Shown one piece after another: positions 8,497-17,053 of a stretch of 64,000 nucleotides of DNA. Every line of letters starts with the position of its first letter. Within the stretch, counting starts at the first letter, position 1. Source of the stretch: Chloroflexota bacterium (GTDB lineage: Bacteria; Chloroflexota; Limnocylindria; QHBO01); the NCBI GenBank assembly GCA_040902225.1, contig JBBDXT010000004.1, positions 640,965 through 704,964 of the forward strand. The letters run 5' to 3'. The notes beneath the pieces are model-generated. The model was not told the DNA's origin. It did no database searches and saw only the letters and a list, made by a program, of their open reading frames with translations. Position numbers and translations under genes: made by a program.

Positions 8497-9606
8497 CTAC
8501 GACCGGCTCGGAGCCCGTGCGTCGGCGTGCAGCTGGCGCCGATACGCGACCACGCCGAACAGCAGCAGGCCGTGGAACAGGGCGACCTCGACCGTCGCGA
8601 ATTGGCGCAGGTAGAAGGACGCGAGATCCGCCAGGGCGAGGGAGACCAGGAGGCCGAATTCGGCAAGGCTGGATCCCAGCCGATCCTGTCCGCGGAGCGC
8701 CATCAGCAGCGAGCCGCTGAGAAGCAGCGCGCCGGCCACGCCCTCGACCACCAGGTGCAGCATGTCAAGGCTGAAGAGCCGCGTGCTGGTGTCCGGATCG
8801 ACGCCGCCGATGTGCGACACCGCGATACCGAGGGCGATCACTGCGCGGATGCCGGAGATGAAGAGAGCGACGAGCAGGACGATGCGTGCTCCCTGACCTC
8901 CAATCCAGTAGTCTCGACGCTCGGCCCACCAGTCGAAGAGCGGCTGCAGGCGACTGACCTGGTCGGGGGCGATGGAGAGCTCCTGTGACTGCACGAAGGC
9001 GAGGAGCGCGAATGCAAGCCGGCGCTGCTCCTCGAGCGGAGCCTGCACAGCCGCGGCGCCCAACCGGGACATGAGCGCGTCACGCTCGTCATCCTGCAGG
9101 TCGTCATCGACCGCCTCCTCGATCAGCTGCAGGGAGGTGAGGAGAAGGCTCCGTGGATCGGACTGCGTCCGTCTCCGCACGCGGAGGTAGACCAGCACGG
9201 CCAGCAGGAAGGTCGCGTAGATCAGCGGCGCGGCGGCCGGGTAGAAGTAGTCGTTCTGGGTGGTGATGAACTTGCCGACCTCATCGATGAACAGGCCAAT
9301 GCCGATCCCGCCCAGCACCGCCGCAGTGCGGTACACACGCCGCCCGGCGAGCACGATCGGCAGGAGGGCGGCCCCGAACAGGAAGAACCCGCCGAACAGC
9401 GCATGCGCGATGTGCAGCTCGCCACCGCCGATCCGCGGGTAGCCGGTCAGCTCCAGGTAGACGCGCGTGGCCATCACCGTGCCGGCGAATGAGACGAGCG
9501 TCAGGAAGAGGTACTGCTCAGCTCCCTCGCGGCGGACGGGCCGACGGAGACCAAGCCGCGCGACCACGTCCGAGCGGCCGCTCGCATGCGATCGGGCCTC
9601 TTCCAT
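8497..9606 (-). CDS. Polytopic membrane protein of unknown function
   Basis: A 369-residue protein with a short basic N-terminus followed by four hydrophobic helices, a central soluble stretch of about 110 residues rich in Glu/Asp/Gln, and four more hydrophobic helices. No catalytic motif stands out. The open frame extends far upstream to 10215, but that part is antisense to the MFS gene. ATG 9606 is preceded by TATCAT at 7 bases, which fixes the start. It is divergent from the MFS exporter. Confidence 0.75.
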   Translation of the reverse strand: MEEARSHASGRSDVVARLGLRRPVRREGAEQYLFLTLVSFAGTVMATRVYLELTGYPRIGGGELHIAHALFGGFFLFGAALLPIVLAGRRVYRTAAVLGGIGIGLFIDEVGKFITTQNDYFYPAAAPLIYATFLLAVLVYLRVRRRTQSDPRSLLLTSLQLIEEAVDDDLQDDERDALMSRLGAAAVQAPLEEQRRLAFALLAFVQSQELSIAPDQVSRLQPLFDWWAERRDYWIGGQGARIVLLVALFISGIRAVIALGIAVSHIGGVDPDTSTRLFSLDMLHLVVEGVAGALLLSGSLLMALRGQDRLGSSLAEFGLLVSLALADLASFYLRQFATVEVALFHGLLLFGVVAYRRQLHADARAPSRS

Positions 9607-9613
9607 CTGCGGC

Positions 9614-9619
9614 ATGATA
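9614..9619 (-). promoter_or_regulatory. -10 element TATCAT, leaderless
   Basis: Ends 7 bases upstream of ATG 9606 on the minus strand; used to choose that start. Confidence 0.55.
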
Positions 9620-9639
9620 GGGCGGACGTCGTTCTTCGC

Positions 9640-9645
9640 TAGACT
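9640..9645 (+). promoter_or_regulatory. -10 element TAGACT for the MFS gene
   Basis: GCTAGACT lies 33 bases before ATG 9679. The short leader contains TTGGAGAG (9661-9668), a plausible Shine-Dalgarno site, so this gene, unlike its neighbour, is probably not leaderless. Confidence 0.5.
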
Positions 9646-9678
9646 CTGCCACCCCGAGCTTTTGGAGAGACCTCCCCA

Positions 9679-11352
9679 ATGACTGCCGCCCCGCCCGCCG
9701 CTGCCCCCGAATGGGATCGAGCCCCCCTCGAGCTGCCGCAGCGAACCAGGATCGAGATCTTCATCGTCGTGCTGCTGGGCATCTTCCTGGCCGCCCTGGA
9801 CCAGACGATCGTCGGCACCGCGCTGCCCGTCATCGTCACCGACCTGAAGGGCAACGACGTCTACATCTGGGGCTTCACCTCGTACCTGCTGACCGCAACC
9901 GTCAGCGGCCCGTTGTACGGAAAGCTGTCCGACCTGTTCGGGCGGCGGATCATCTTCATGATCGGGGTGAGCGTCTTCCTGATCGGCTCCGTGCTGTGCG
10001 CCATCTCGGGCGAGATGGGTCAGTTCATCGTCTTCCGGGGGATCCAGGGGCTCGGTGCCGGTGCCCTCTTCCCGGTCTCGCTGGCGATCATCGCCGATAT
10101 CTTCGCGCCGTCGGAGCGGGGGAAGTACCAGGGGTTCTTCGGCGCCATGTTCGGCGTCTCGTCGCTCATCGGTCCGGCCATCGGCGGGATCCTGACCGAT
10201 AACTTCAGCTGGCACTGGATCTTCCTGGTCAACCTGCCGCTCGGTCTCGTCGTGCTCCTGGTGATCTGGCGAACGCTGCCGACCAGGATCGAGCGCGGCG
10301 TCGAGCGGTCGATCGACTACCTTGGTGCTGCGGTCTTCGTCGCGGCCCTGGTCCCGATCCTGATCGGCCTCACCAACAAGCAGTTCGGCGAATGGTCGGA
10401 TCCGCAGGTCGGTGGCCTGATCGCCCTTGGGCTGGGCCTGGCCGCGGTCTTCGTCTGGGTCGAGTCACGGGCCAAGGAGCCGATCCTGCCGCTCGGCCTC
10501 TTCCGGATCCGCGCCTTCACGGCGAGCGTCTTCGCGATGTTCTTCGCCGCGATGGGGTTCTTTGCGGCAGTGGTCGGCATGCCGCGCTGGTACCAGGTGG
10601 TGCAGGGCAGCTCGGCGACCGAGTCCGGCTACCAGATCCTGCCCCTGCTCGGCGGCCTGATCATTTCGGCCATCGTCTCCGGCCAGATTGTCGCCCGTAC
10701 CGGCCGCTACAAGCCGATCATTTTCGTGTCGCTGCTCTTCCTGGCGCTCGGCCTCTTCCTGCTGACCAACCTGCGCACCGAGACCGACGCCCCGCTCGTC
10801 TGGCTCTGGATGGCCATCACCGGGCTCGGCATAGGTCCTGCCTTTGCCGTCTTCACCCTCGCGGTGCAGAACAACGTTCCGCCGGTTGAGCTGGGAACCG
10901 CGACGAGCGGCCTGACGCTCTTCCAGCAGGTAGGCGGGACGGTAGGGCTGGCGCTCACCGGCTCGATCTTCGGGTCGGTCCTGCTCGAGGAGATGCCCGA
11001 GCAGATCGCCGCGGCAGGCGTTCCACCCGAACTCGCCGGCCAGTTTGCGCAGGGTGGCGCCTCGGCCCTCAACACGCTGTCCGGAGTGGGGGATCTCGGC
11101 GCCAAGATCCTCGCCAGCCTGCCGGCGGAGGCCCAGGAACAGGTGAAGCCGCTCATCCCGCTGATCGTCAGCGGGATTCACGAAGCGTTCTCGATCGCCA
11201 CCGCGGCGACCTTCGTGATCGGCGTCGGGGCCGCCCTGATCTCAGCACTCATCGTGCTCGTCGGCCTCCCCGGCGGCCGAATGGGGGAGGGTGCCGACGC
11301 CGCCGCCACGACCCGCGCACCCGGCGAGCTGGGCATCGAGGTGGGCGCCTGA
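9679..11352 (+). CDS. MFS transporter, DHA2 (EmrB/QacA) family
   Basis: A 557-residue drug/proton antiporter-type carrier in the inner membrane. The first helix ends in the D-Q-T-I-V motif (LDQTIVGTALP) typical of 14-helix DHA2 exporters. Motif A appears as GKLSDLFGRR after helix 2, RGIQGLGAGALFP marks helix 4, and motif C-like GPAIGG lies in helix 5. About 14 hydrophobic segments can be counted, including the extra pair in the middle. A long loop (about 440-490) precedes the last helix. The exported substrate is not deducible, and no regulator gene adjoins it. Confidence 0.93.
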   Translation: MTAAPPAAAPEWDRAPLELPQRTRIEIFIVVLLGIFLAALDQTIVGTALPVIVTDLKGNDVYIWGFTSYLLTATVSGPLYGKLSDLFGRRIIFMIGVSVFLIGSVLCAISGEMGQFIVFRGIQGLGAGALFPVSLAIIADIFAPSERGKYQGFFGAMFGVSSLIGPAIGGILTDNFSWHWIFLVNLPLGLVVLLVIWRTLPTRIERGVERSIDYLGAAVFVAALVPILIGLTNKQFGEWSDPQVGGLIALGLGLAAVFVWVESRAKEPILPLGLFRIRAFTASVFAMFFAAMGFFAAVVGMPRWYQVVQGSSATESGYQILPLLGGLIISAIVSGQIVARTGRYKPIIFVSLLFLALGLFLLTNLRTETDAPLVWLWMAITGLGIGPAFAVFTLAVQNNVPPVELGTATSGLTLFQQVGGTVGLALTGSIFGSVLLEEMPEQIAAAGVPPELAGQFAQGGASALNTLSGVGDLGAKILASLPAEAQEQVKPLIPLIVSGIHEAFSIATAATFVIGVGAALISALIVLVGLPGGRMGEGADAAATTRAPGELGIEVGA

Positions 11353-11417
11353 CCAGCCGGTTCGACTTAGCGGCGGCCTACGCGATCGAGCTGCCCCACG
11401 TCGTAGGGAGCGCCCGG

Positions 11418-11993
11418 TCAGAAGTTGGCGCGTCGACCTTGCGATGCCTCTTCAACGATGGTCGCAACCCGCCGCTGGAGCGTTTCAGGGCGCTTGGCGG
11501 ACATCACCCACCAGATCAGCGCGCGCCGGGGTGATCTCGGGAACGCGTCCCAATGGCGGCGAGCCGCGGGGTTGGCGTCCAGTGCCGCAGCCAGCTCGGC
11601 GGGCTCGATCAGGGCATCTGCCGCGTCCTGCATCGACCACGAGCCATCGGCCCTGGCAGCCTCGATCACGCGCAGGCCGGCCTCGGTCATCCGTCCGTCC
11701 GCGACGAGGCGCTCGACCCGCTCCTTGTTGGAGGGTGACCAGCCGCTTCCGCGACGACGCGGCGTCAACAGCTGAGCCTGGCGCCCATCGTCGAGCGTGT
11801 TGGTGACGCCGTCGATCCAGCCAAAGCACAGCGCCTCCTCCACGATCGCCGCGTAGTCGAGCGGAAGCTTGCCGCTGGCCTTCTTCCATCGGGCCAGCCA
11901 GACGCCGTCGGCGTCCCGATGGTGTTTCGTCAGCCATTCCCGCCACGCCGCGATCGTCATGGGGTGAATGAGGGGGCGGCCCCGGTACCTCAT
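11418..11993 (-). CDS. YdeI/OmpD-associated family protein
   Basis: A 191-residue protein with the family's typical blocks: WREWLTKHH, VWLARWKK, YAAIVEEALCFGWIDG, and the C-terminal FPRSPRRALIWWVMSAKRPETLQRR. The length is usual. Members are linked to stress or bacteriocin tolerance, but the biochemical role is unknown. It is preceded on the same strand by the metallopeptidase gene with a ~66-base gap and is convergent with the MFS gene. Confidence 0.85.
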   Translation of the reverse strand: MRYRGRPLIHPMTIAAWREWLTKHHRDADGVWLARWKKASGKLPLDYAAIVEEALCFGWIDGVTNTLDDGRQAQLLTPRRRGSGWSPSNKERVERLVADGRMTEAGLRVIEAARADGSWSMQDAADALIEPAELAAALDANPAARRHWDAFPRSPRRALIWWVMSAKRPETLQRRVATIVEEASQGRRANF

Positions 11994-12059
11994 GGAGTCA
12001 CGATTCGAGCGCTGTCATGCTCCAAAACGGTACACGCGCGCGAGCCCGACGTGGCGTTC

Positions 12060-12917
12060 CTAGAGGTCGGCGTCGAACGTGTCGCAGTCGCTGGGCTCGC
12101 CGCTGTCGAGACCGGTCCGGAACCACCTCTGGCGATCGGCCGACGAGCCATGGGTCCAGTTCTCGGGCGTCACTCGTCCCTGGGTCTTCTCCTGGATCCG
12201 ATCATCGCCGACCGCTTCAGCCGCGTCGAGCGCCTGGGCCACCTGGTCCGGGGTGATCGGGTTCAAATAGCCGGTCTCGACGGCATTGCTGGCCCACACG
12301 CCCGCGAAGCAGTCGGCCTGGAGCTCGATCCGGACGGCCTGGCTCTCGGCTCCGGTCCCGCCGCCGCCCGGCTGCAGCGTCCCCAGCAGGTCCTGGACGT
12401 GGTGGCCGTACTCGTGCGCGATGACATAGGCCTCGGCGAAGGGCCCGCCCTCGGCACCGAACTGCGTCTCCAGCGTGTCGAAGAAGCCGAGGTCGATATA
12501 GATGCTGTCATCCAGCGGGCAATAGAACGGCCCGACAGCGCTCGTCGCCTGGCCGCAGCCGGTGTTGATCGCACCGTCGAAGAAGGTGGTGGGCGCGAGC
12601 GTGTACCCGTCGACCGCCGTCTCCCAATAGGCCTGAACGCTGTTCACGTAGCCGATGATCCGGCAATCCTCGCGGGTGTTGGCGTCGACATCGGTCTGGC
12701 ATTCCTGGCCCAGGTCGTTCGGCTGCTGGTTGCCGACCGTGGTCCCGTCCAGGATGCCGGTCAGCGTCGCGGCGTCCTGTGGCGAGCCACCCAGGAGCAT
12801 GACCAGCACGAGGACGACGACGCCGCCCAGCCCGCCGCCGACGGCCAGTGCACCGCCGCGGCCACGCATGTCCCGGACCTGGCCGGGGTCGAGGCGCGTG
12901 CCTCGTCGGAAGGTCAT
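12060..12917 (-). CDS. Neutral zinc metallopeptidase (YpfJ-like), membrane anchored
   Basis: A 285-residue protein with an N-terminal signal-anchor (about 25-50) and an extracytoplasmic domain of the putative neutral zinc metallopeptidase family (YpfJ/KPN_02809). The zinc and catalytic motif HEYGHH (HExxH form) sits near residue 165, preceded by AYVIA, with downstream conserved [10 protein letters not shown] where a third ligand may lie. Four or more Cys suggest disulfides, fitting an outside location. The start is fixed by TACGGT six bases upstream. Confidence 0.9.
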   Translation of the reverse strand: MTFRRGTRLDPGQVRDMRGRGGALAVGGGLGGVVVLVLVMLLGGSPQDAATLTGILDGTTVGNQQPNDLGQECQTDVDANTREDCRIIGYVNSVQAYWETAVDGYTLAPTTFFDGAINTGCGQATSAVGPFYCPLDDSIYIDLGFFDTLETQFGAEGGPFAEAYVIAHEYGHHVQDLLGTLQPGGGGTGAESQAVRIELQADCFAGVWASNAVETGYLNPITPDQVAQALDAAEAVGDDRIQEKTQGRVTPENWTHGSSADRQRWFRTGLDSGEPSDCDTFDADL

Positions 12918-12923
12918 GCAGAA

Positions 12924-12929
12924 ACCGTA
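12924..12929 (-). promoter_or_regulatory. -10 element TACGGT, leaderless
   Basis: Ends 6 bases before ATG 12917 on the minus strand. Confidence 0.5.
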
Positions 12930-12999
12930 TCGAAAGCGCCTTTCAGGGATGCATCTCGAACGGTTGACCCCATTACAGGCGCCCGCTACACGCGGCGAC

Positions 13000-13005
13000 T
13001 ACCAT
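13000..13005 (+). promoter_or_regulatory. -10 element TACCAT, leaderless
   Basis: Overlaps ATG 13004 and ends 7 bases before ATG 13013, favouring the latter as the real start. Confidence 0.5.
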
Positions 13006-13012
13006 GGGCTTC

Positions 13013-13429
13013 ATGCCCGACGACGCCGTGGATCTGATCTCATCCCTGAGCCTTTTCGCCGATCTCGGCGGCCCGCAGCTCGAGGCCATCAGCCACATCT
13101 TCGAGGAGACAACCTTCGCGCCGGGCCAGCGGATCCTGCGACAGGGGATCACCGGCTCGAACTTCTACGTGGTCGTGGACGGCGAGGCGTCGGTCAAGAT
13201 CGACGGTGAGGAGCGGGCCAACATCGGTCGAGGGGATTTCTTCGGTGAGATGTCGCTGCTCCTGGGCAGCGCCCCGACCGCCGACGTGACTGCGCGCACC
13301 CCGCTGCGCTGCCTCGTCCTGAGCGGGCCGGACCTCCATGGGTTCCTGGACAAGCACCCGACCGTCATGTATCGCATGCTGGTGGCCATGGCTCGTCGGC
13401 TGAGTGCCGCCAACCAGCATTCCGGATAG
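13013..13429 (+). CDS. Stand-alone cyclic-nucleotide-binding domain protein
   Basis: A 138-residue protein consisting of one CRP/PKA-type cyclic-nucleotide-binding domain: LF..L and the capping helix at the start, FAPGQRILRQG, the phosphate-binding cassette region (GRGDFFGEMSLLLGSAPTADVTA) with conserved Gly-Glu and an Ala-Pro-Thr-Ala stretch where the ligand-contacting Arg usually sits, then a final helix. There is no helix-turn-helix, so it is a sensor module and not a CRP regulator. Absence of the classical Arg in the cassette leaves ligand binding in doubt. It overlaps or abuts the oxidoreductase gene, so joint expression is likely. A large cyclase gene lies 5 kb away. Confidence 0.85.
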   Translation: MPDDAVDLISSLSLFADLGGPQLEAISHIFEETTFAPGQRILRQGITGSNFYVVVDGEASVKIDGEERANIGRGDFFGEMSLLLGSAPTADVTARTPLRCLVLSGPDLHGFLDKHPTVMYRMLVAMARRLSAANQHSG

Positions 13430-13433
13430 ACGC

Positions 13434-14954
13434 GTGGCGGCAGCGACCGCGAAGGCCACCGTCGGCGAGCGGCCGTTTCCGCCCGGCGAGTACCCGGTGG
13501 TCGTGGTCGGCAGCGGTCCGGGCGCGATCCAGTTCAGCCACGAGCTCGATCAGCTGGGGATCGGCCACGCAACGATCAGCGCCGACCCATCGCCGGGCGG
13601 CATGTTCCGCCGTTTGCCGATCTACCAGCGCCTGCTGAGCTGGACCAAGCCTTTCGCCCTGGGCGACCCAACCGGACGAGCCGGCGAGTGGTACGACTGG
13701 AACAGCATCGTCTCGGACGACCAGGCGCTGCGCTCGATCATGCCCGGCCTGATGGATGGCAGCTCCTCCTTCCCGAGCCGGGCCAAGATGGAGGAGAACC
13801 TCGTCACCTTCGTGACGCGTGCCAACCTGCGGATCCGCTATGGCTGCCCCTGGCAGTCCACCAGCCGAGCCGATGACGGCCGCTTCATCATCGGCACACC
13901 CGACGGTGACTATGTCTGCGAGGTCGCCGTCTTTGCCGTCGGCATGGCAGAGCCCTGGAAGCCACCGACCCCCGGGCTCGAGTTGGTGCCGCACTACGTC
14001 GAGGCGGGGCCTCCCGAGTCCTACGCCGGCAAGCGAGTGTTCATTGCCGGCAAGCAGAATTCCGCCTTCGAGATCGCAACGGCATTCCTGCCGTGGGCCC
14101 GGCAGCTGGTTCTGGGATCGCCTCGCCCTGCAGCGCTATCGGTCGTGGAGCACTCGCTGGCGGGCGTGCGCGCGCGCTACGTTCAGCCGTACGAGGACGC
14201 CATGCTCCACAACGGCGTCTTCCTGCTGGACGTCAAGATCGAGCGGATCGAGCGTTCCGACGACGGCTTCCGAATTCGGCTGAGCCGAACCGACGGCGGC
14301 CGCGAGATGATCTACGAGGCCGACGCCGCGATCGCCACCACCGGCTTCGCCGTGCCGATGCGCGACCTGCCGGCGCTGGGCGTGGCCACCTTCGCACAGG
14401 GCAAGATGCCCGCCCTGACGCCGCTCTGGGAGTCGGCCACCGTGCCGGGCATCTTCTTCGCCGGAACGATCACGCAGGCCGCGGCCGGGCTCAAGAAGCA
14501 CGGGATCCCGGCCAACTCCGGGGCATTGCACGGGTACCGGTACAACGCGCGGGTCCTGGTGCGGCACCTCGCCGCGAGTCGGTTCGGGATCGAGTTACCG
14601 CGTCCCGTCGTCGATCCGGACGACGTGGCTCCATTCCTGCTGGAGCAGCTGACACTGGGGCCGGAGCTGTGGAACCAGCGGTCCTACCTGGCGCAGGTGG
14701 CATCGGTCTCGGACGAGGGCTGGCGAAACGAGGGGATCTGGCCACTGGCCGACTTCGTCGACGCCGCGGGACCGGATGCCGTCGCCGTCACGCTTGAGCC
14801 CAACCCAGACTCGAGCATCTATCCGGTCGCGTACGTGCGTGTCACGGGAAACGTCAAGGAGCACCTGCTCGACCCAGATGCCATGAACGAGTACCGCGGC
14901 TCTCCGCATCGCGAGCAGATGGCCGCGATCCTGGCTCCGATGATGCGGCCATAG
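13434..14954 (+). CDS. FAD/NAD(P)-binding oxidoreductase
   Basis: A 506-residue flavoprotein. The dinucleotide fold VVVVGSGPGAIQ is at the N-terminus, a second Rossmann-like motif (RVFIAGKQNSAFEIA) is mid-chain, and a C-terminal segment IFFAGTITQAA resembles the FAD-contacting end of YpdA/monooxygenase-like pyridine nucleotide-disulfide oxidoreductases. I see no redox-active CxxC. The last ~110 residues are a separate, unassigned region. The frame is open from 13404, but GTG 13434, five bases after the upstream stop, is preferred. Probably co-transcribed with the nucleotide-binding gene. Confidence 0.8.
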   Translation: MAAATAKATVGERPFPPGEYPVVVVGSGPGAIQFSHELDQLGIGHATISADPSPGGMFRRLPIYQRLLSWTKPFALGDPTGRAGEWYDWNSIVSDDQALRSIMPGLMDGSSSFPSRAKMEENLVTFVTRANLRIRYGCPWQSTSRADDGRFIIGTPDGDYVCEVAVFAVGMAEPWKPPTPGLELVPHYVEAGPPESYAGKRVFIAGKQNSAFEIATAFLPWARQLVLGSPRPAALSVVEHSLAGVRARYVQPYEDAMLHNGVFLLDVKIERIERSDDGFRIRLSRTDGGREMIYEADAAIATTGFAVPMRDLPALGVATFAQGKMPALTPLWESATVPGIFFAGTITQAAAGLKKHGIPANSGALHGYRYNARVLVRHLAASRFGIELPRPVVDPDDVAPFLLEQLTLGPELWNQRSYLAQVASVSDEGWRNEGIWPLADFVDAAGPDAVAVTLEPNPDSSIYPVAYVRVTGNVKEHLLDPDAMNEYRGSPHREQMAAILAPMMRP

Positions 14955-14957
14955 CGC

Positions 14958-14963
14958 TACCCT
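14958..14963 (+). promoter_or_regulatory. -10 element TACCCT, leaderless
   Basis: GCGCTACCCT ends 8 bases before ATG 14972. The same decamer precedes paaA and thrS. Confidence 0.55.
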
Positions 14964-14971
14964 CCGCTCTC

Positions 14972-15523
14972 ATGACTGACGCGCACGACGAGCACGACCA
15001 CGACAAGCACGACCACGAGGGTCATGTTCATGGCCATGAGCCGACGATCCTCGACCCTGCCCAGCATCGGGCCGAGGGCGCAGCCCTCTTCAACCTGGTC
15101 TGGGAGATGCTCGATGCCCCCGTCCGTACCCCCGCGCAGGATGACCAGATGGTCCACGCCGCCCACGCCTCGCGCTGGCACTGGTCACAGGCCGGCGACC
15201 TGGGCGGGGATCAGCAGCGCGCGGTTGGGGAATGGCAGTGCTCGCGGGTCTACTCGGTCCTGGGACGCGGTGAGCCGGCACTCCATCATGCGCGAGCATG
15301 CCTGGTGATCTGCGAGGAGTCCGGCCTCGGTGACTGGGTGCTGGCGGCCGCTTACGAGGCCCTCGCGCGGGCCTCGGCCGCGGCTGGCGACGCCGACGAG
15401 GCGCGCGCCTGGCTGGCTCGCGCACGAACAGCCAGTGCGGCCATCGTCGATCCCGAGGACCGCGAGCAGATCGACTCCGACCTCAGGGCCCTGGCCGCGC
15501 TGCCGATCATGGCAGGCAACTAG
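14972..15523 (+). CDS. His-rich TPR-like protein
   Basis: A 183-residue protein. The first 22 residues are nearly all His, Asp, Glu and Gly (eight His), a likely metal-binding tail. The remainder is alpha-helical with Ala-rich repeats resembling tetratricopeptide units (ALHHARACLVICEESG, then AAYEALARASAAAGD). No enzyme motif is seen. Role unknown; a metal-responsive or buffering adaptor is speculation. Its TAG stop shares the palindrome CTAG with the stop of the minus-strand gene. Confidence 0.7.
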   Translation: MTDAHDEHDHDKHDHEGHVHGHEPTILDPAQHRAEGAALFNLVWEMLDAPVRTPAQDDQMVHAAHASRWHWSQAGDLGGDQQRAVGEWQCSRVYSVLGRGEPALHHARACLVICEESGLGDWVLAAAYEALARASAAAGDADEARAWLARARTASAAIVDPEDREQIDSDLRALAALPIMAGN

Positions 15524-15720
15524 GGGACGTAACTCACCGTGCCGGCGAGCTCGCCGTCGACCTCGGCCACCCAGACGAGCACTCCTGCACGAATGCGGCC
15601 GGCGACGTCCCGGAGTTCATCGGCGTAGTCGTCGAGGTCCGGGATGATCGACCGATAGACGTCGACGACAAGCTCGCCGACCGATGCGTACTCGGGCGGC
15701 AGGACGTCACGGATCACCAT
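15520..15720 (-). pseudogene. Truncated GNAT-type acetyltransferase
   Basis: The 66-residue reading frame matches the N-terminal half of a GNAT acetyltransferase: RDVLPPEYASVGELVVDVYR, then WVAEVDGELAGTVSYVP, the latter being strand beta-4. It stops exactly where the acetyl-CoA-binding motif (R/Q-x-x-G-x-G/A) should follow. Beyond the stop lies the oppositely oriented His-rich gene, with no continuation in another frame. It is therefore probably a remnant left by a deletion. An unusual start at 15822 would add an unconvincing Pro/Ser/Arg-rich stretch. Confidence 0.6.
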
Positions 15721-15803
15721 CGTGCGGCAACGATGAGCGGCCGGCGTATCCTCGCGCGCAGATGATCCGCCGTCTGGCCCAGACGCTCGGCGGCCCGGAC
15801 AGC

Positions 15804-15809
15804 TAGGCT
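15804..15809 (+). promoter_or_regulatory. -10 element TAGGCT, leaderless
   Basis: GCTAGGCT ends 6 bases before ATG 15816. Confidence 0.5.
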
Positions 15810-15815
15810 CCTCGC

Positions 15816-16955
15816 ATGGCACGCGTCGTCATCCTGGGGGCCGGGTTCGGCGGCATCGCGACCGCGACAGCCCTCCGCGAACAGCTTGGCGATGCCGATG
15901 AGATCGTCCTCGTGGATCGCCGCGACGACTTCGCGATGGGGCTGCGCAAGACGTGGGCGATCCTCGGCATCTCGCCGATCGCGTACGGCACCCGCTCGCT
16001 GGCGAGCCTCGCCGCCCGCGGCATCACGGTGCTGCAGGGGACAGTCATGGGACTCGATCCTCGAGGCCGGACGGCCAGCGTCGACGGGACGGTGCTGGGG
16101 GCTGATGCACTGGTTGTGGCACTGGGTGCCGAGCAGGCCATGGACGCGATCCCGGGCCTGGCGGAGCACGGCCATAACGCCTGGGATCGATCTCATCTCG
16201 ACCAGGTCCACGGGCTCGTCGACGCCTTTCGCGGAGGACGGGTGGTGGTCGGCATCTTCGGCACGCCCTACCCGTGTCCCCCAGCCCCCTATGAGCTCGC
16301 GATCCTGCTGGCCGAGCGGTTCGACGCGCGCGGCATCCCTGCCCAGGTCACGGTCTTCGCGCCCGTCCCGGTCGTCCTGCCGATCCTTGGCGCGGCCGAC
16401 TGCGTCCCGCTCGATTCCCGGCTCGAGGAGCGCGGCATCACATTCCTGGGCAATCGTCTGGCGACCGCGGTGACCGCCCGGGCCGTGCAGTTCGGTCCGG
16501 ACGAGCAGCTCCCGTTTGACCTGCTGCTGGCGGTCCCGCCGCATCGGTGCCCATCCATCCTGGTGGAGGCAGGCCTCGCGGCAGAGGGAGGGTGGGTCAA
16601 GGTGGATCGAGCGACCCTGGAGACCGAGTTTGCCGGCATCTATGCCATCGGGGACTCGACGGTCATTCCGCTGGCCAACGGGATGCCGCTGCCGAAGGCC
16701 GGCCTCTTCGCCCAGAAGGAGGGCGAGACGGTTGCCGCCCGGATTGCGGCCGTCCTGCGGGGCGAGACGCCGACCGCCGCGTTCGACGGGCAGGGTGCGT
16801 GCTTCATCGAGATGGGCAATGGCGAGGCAAGCACCATCTCCGGCGACTTCTTCGGCGACCCACCGTCAGTGGCGCTCTCCGTGCCCGACGCGCAACAGCG
16901 TGCCGCCAAGGAACAGTTCGAGATGGAGCGCCTGGCTCGCTGGTTCGACGGCTAG
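15816..16955 (+). CDS. Sulfide:quinone oxidoreductase-like flavoprotein
   Basis: A 379-residue protein of the SQR/flavocytochrome-c-sulfide-dehydrogenase fold. The FAD-binding VILGAGFGGIATA is at the very N-terminus, an Asp-Arg at the end of beta-2 contacts ribose, and IYAIGDST near residue 278 is the C-terminal FAD motif. The Y-P-C-P-P-A-P-Y-E segment near 153 matches the conserved Cys region of SQR-like proteins. Other Cys present (PHRCPS, GADC region) do not clearly make the three-Cys set of a bona fide SQR, so the electron donor is uncertain. It may be peripheral on the membrane. Confidence 0.8.
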   Translation: MARVVILGAGFGGIATATALREQLGDADEIVLVDRRDDFAMGLRKTWAILGISPIAYGTRSLASLAARGITVLQGTVMGLDPRGRTASVDGTVLGADALVVALGAEQAMDAIPGLAEHGHNAWDRSHLDQVHGLVDAFRGGRVVVGIFGTPYPCPPAPYELAILLAERFDARGIPAQVTVFAPVPVVLPILGAADCVPLDSRLEERGITFLGNRLATAVTARAVQFGPDEQLPFDLLLAVPPHRCPSILVEAGLAAEGGWVKVDRATLETEFAGIYAIGDSTVIPLANGMPLPKAGLFAQKEGETVAARIAAVLRGETPTAAFDGQGACFIEMGNGEASTISGDFFGDPPSVALSVPDAQQRAAKEQFEMERLARWFDG

Positions 16956-16993
16956 GCGCGACAGCGCACTGCGCGAGGATCGGCTCATCGGGC

Positions 16994-16999
16994 TATTCT
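16994..16999 (+). promoter_or_regulatory. Candidate -10 element TATTCT for the CADD-type gene
   Basis: GCTATTCT lies 54 bases before ATG 17054. The leader carries GACGGAGGACT, a good Shine-Dalgarno sequence ending about 7 bases before the start. Confidence 0.45.
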
Positions 17000-17053
17000 T
17001 CGCAGCAGGCGGCTCCCGGGCAGTCGCCACCACCCGACGGAGGACTCTCCCGA

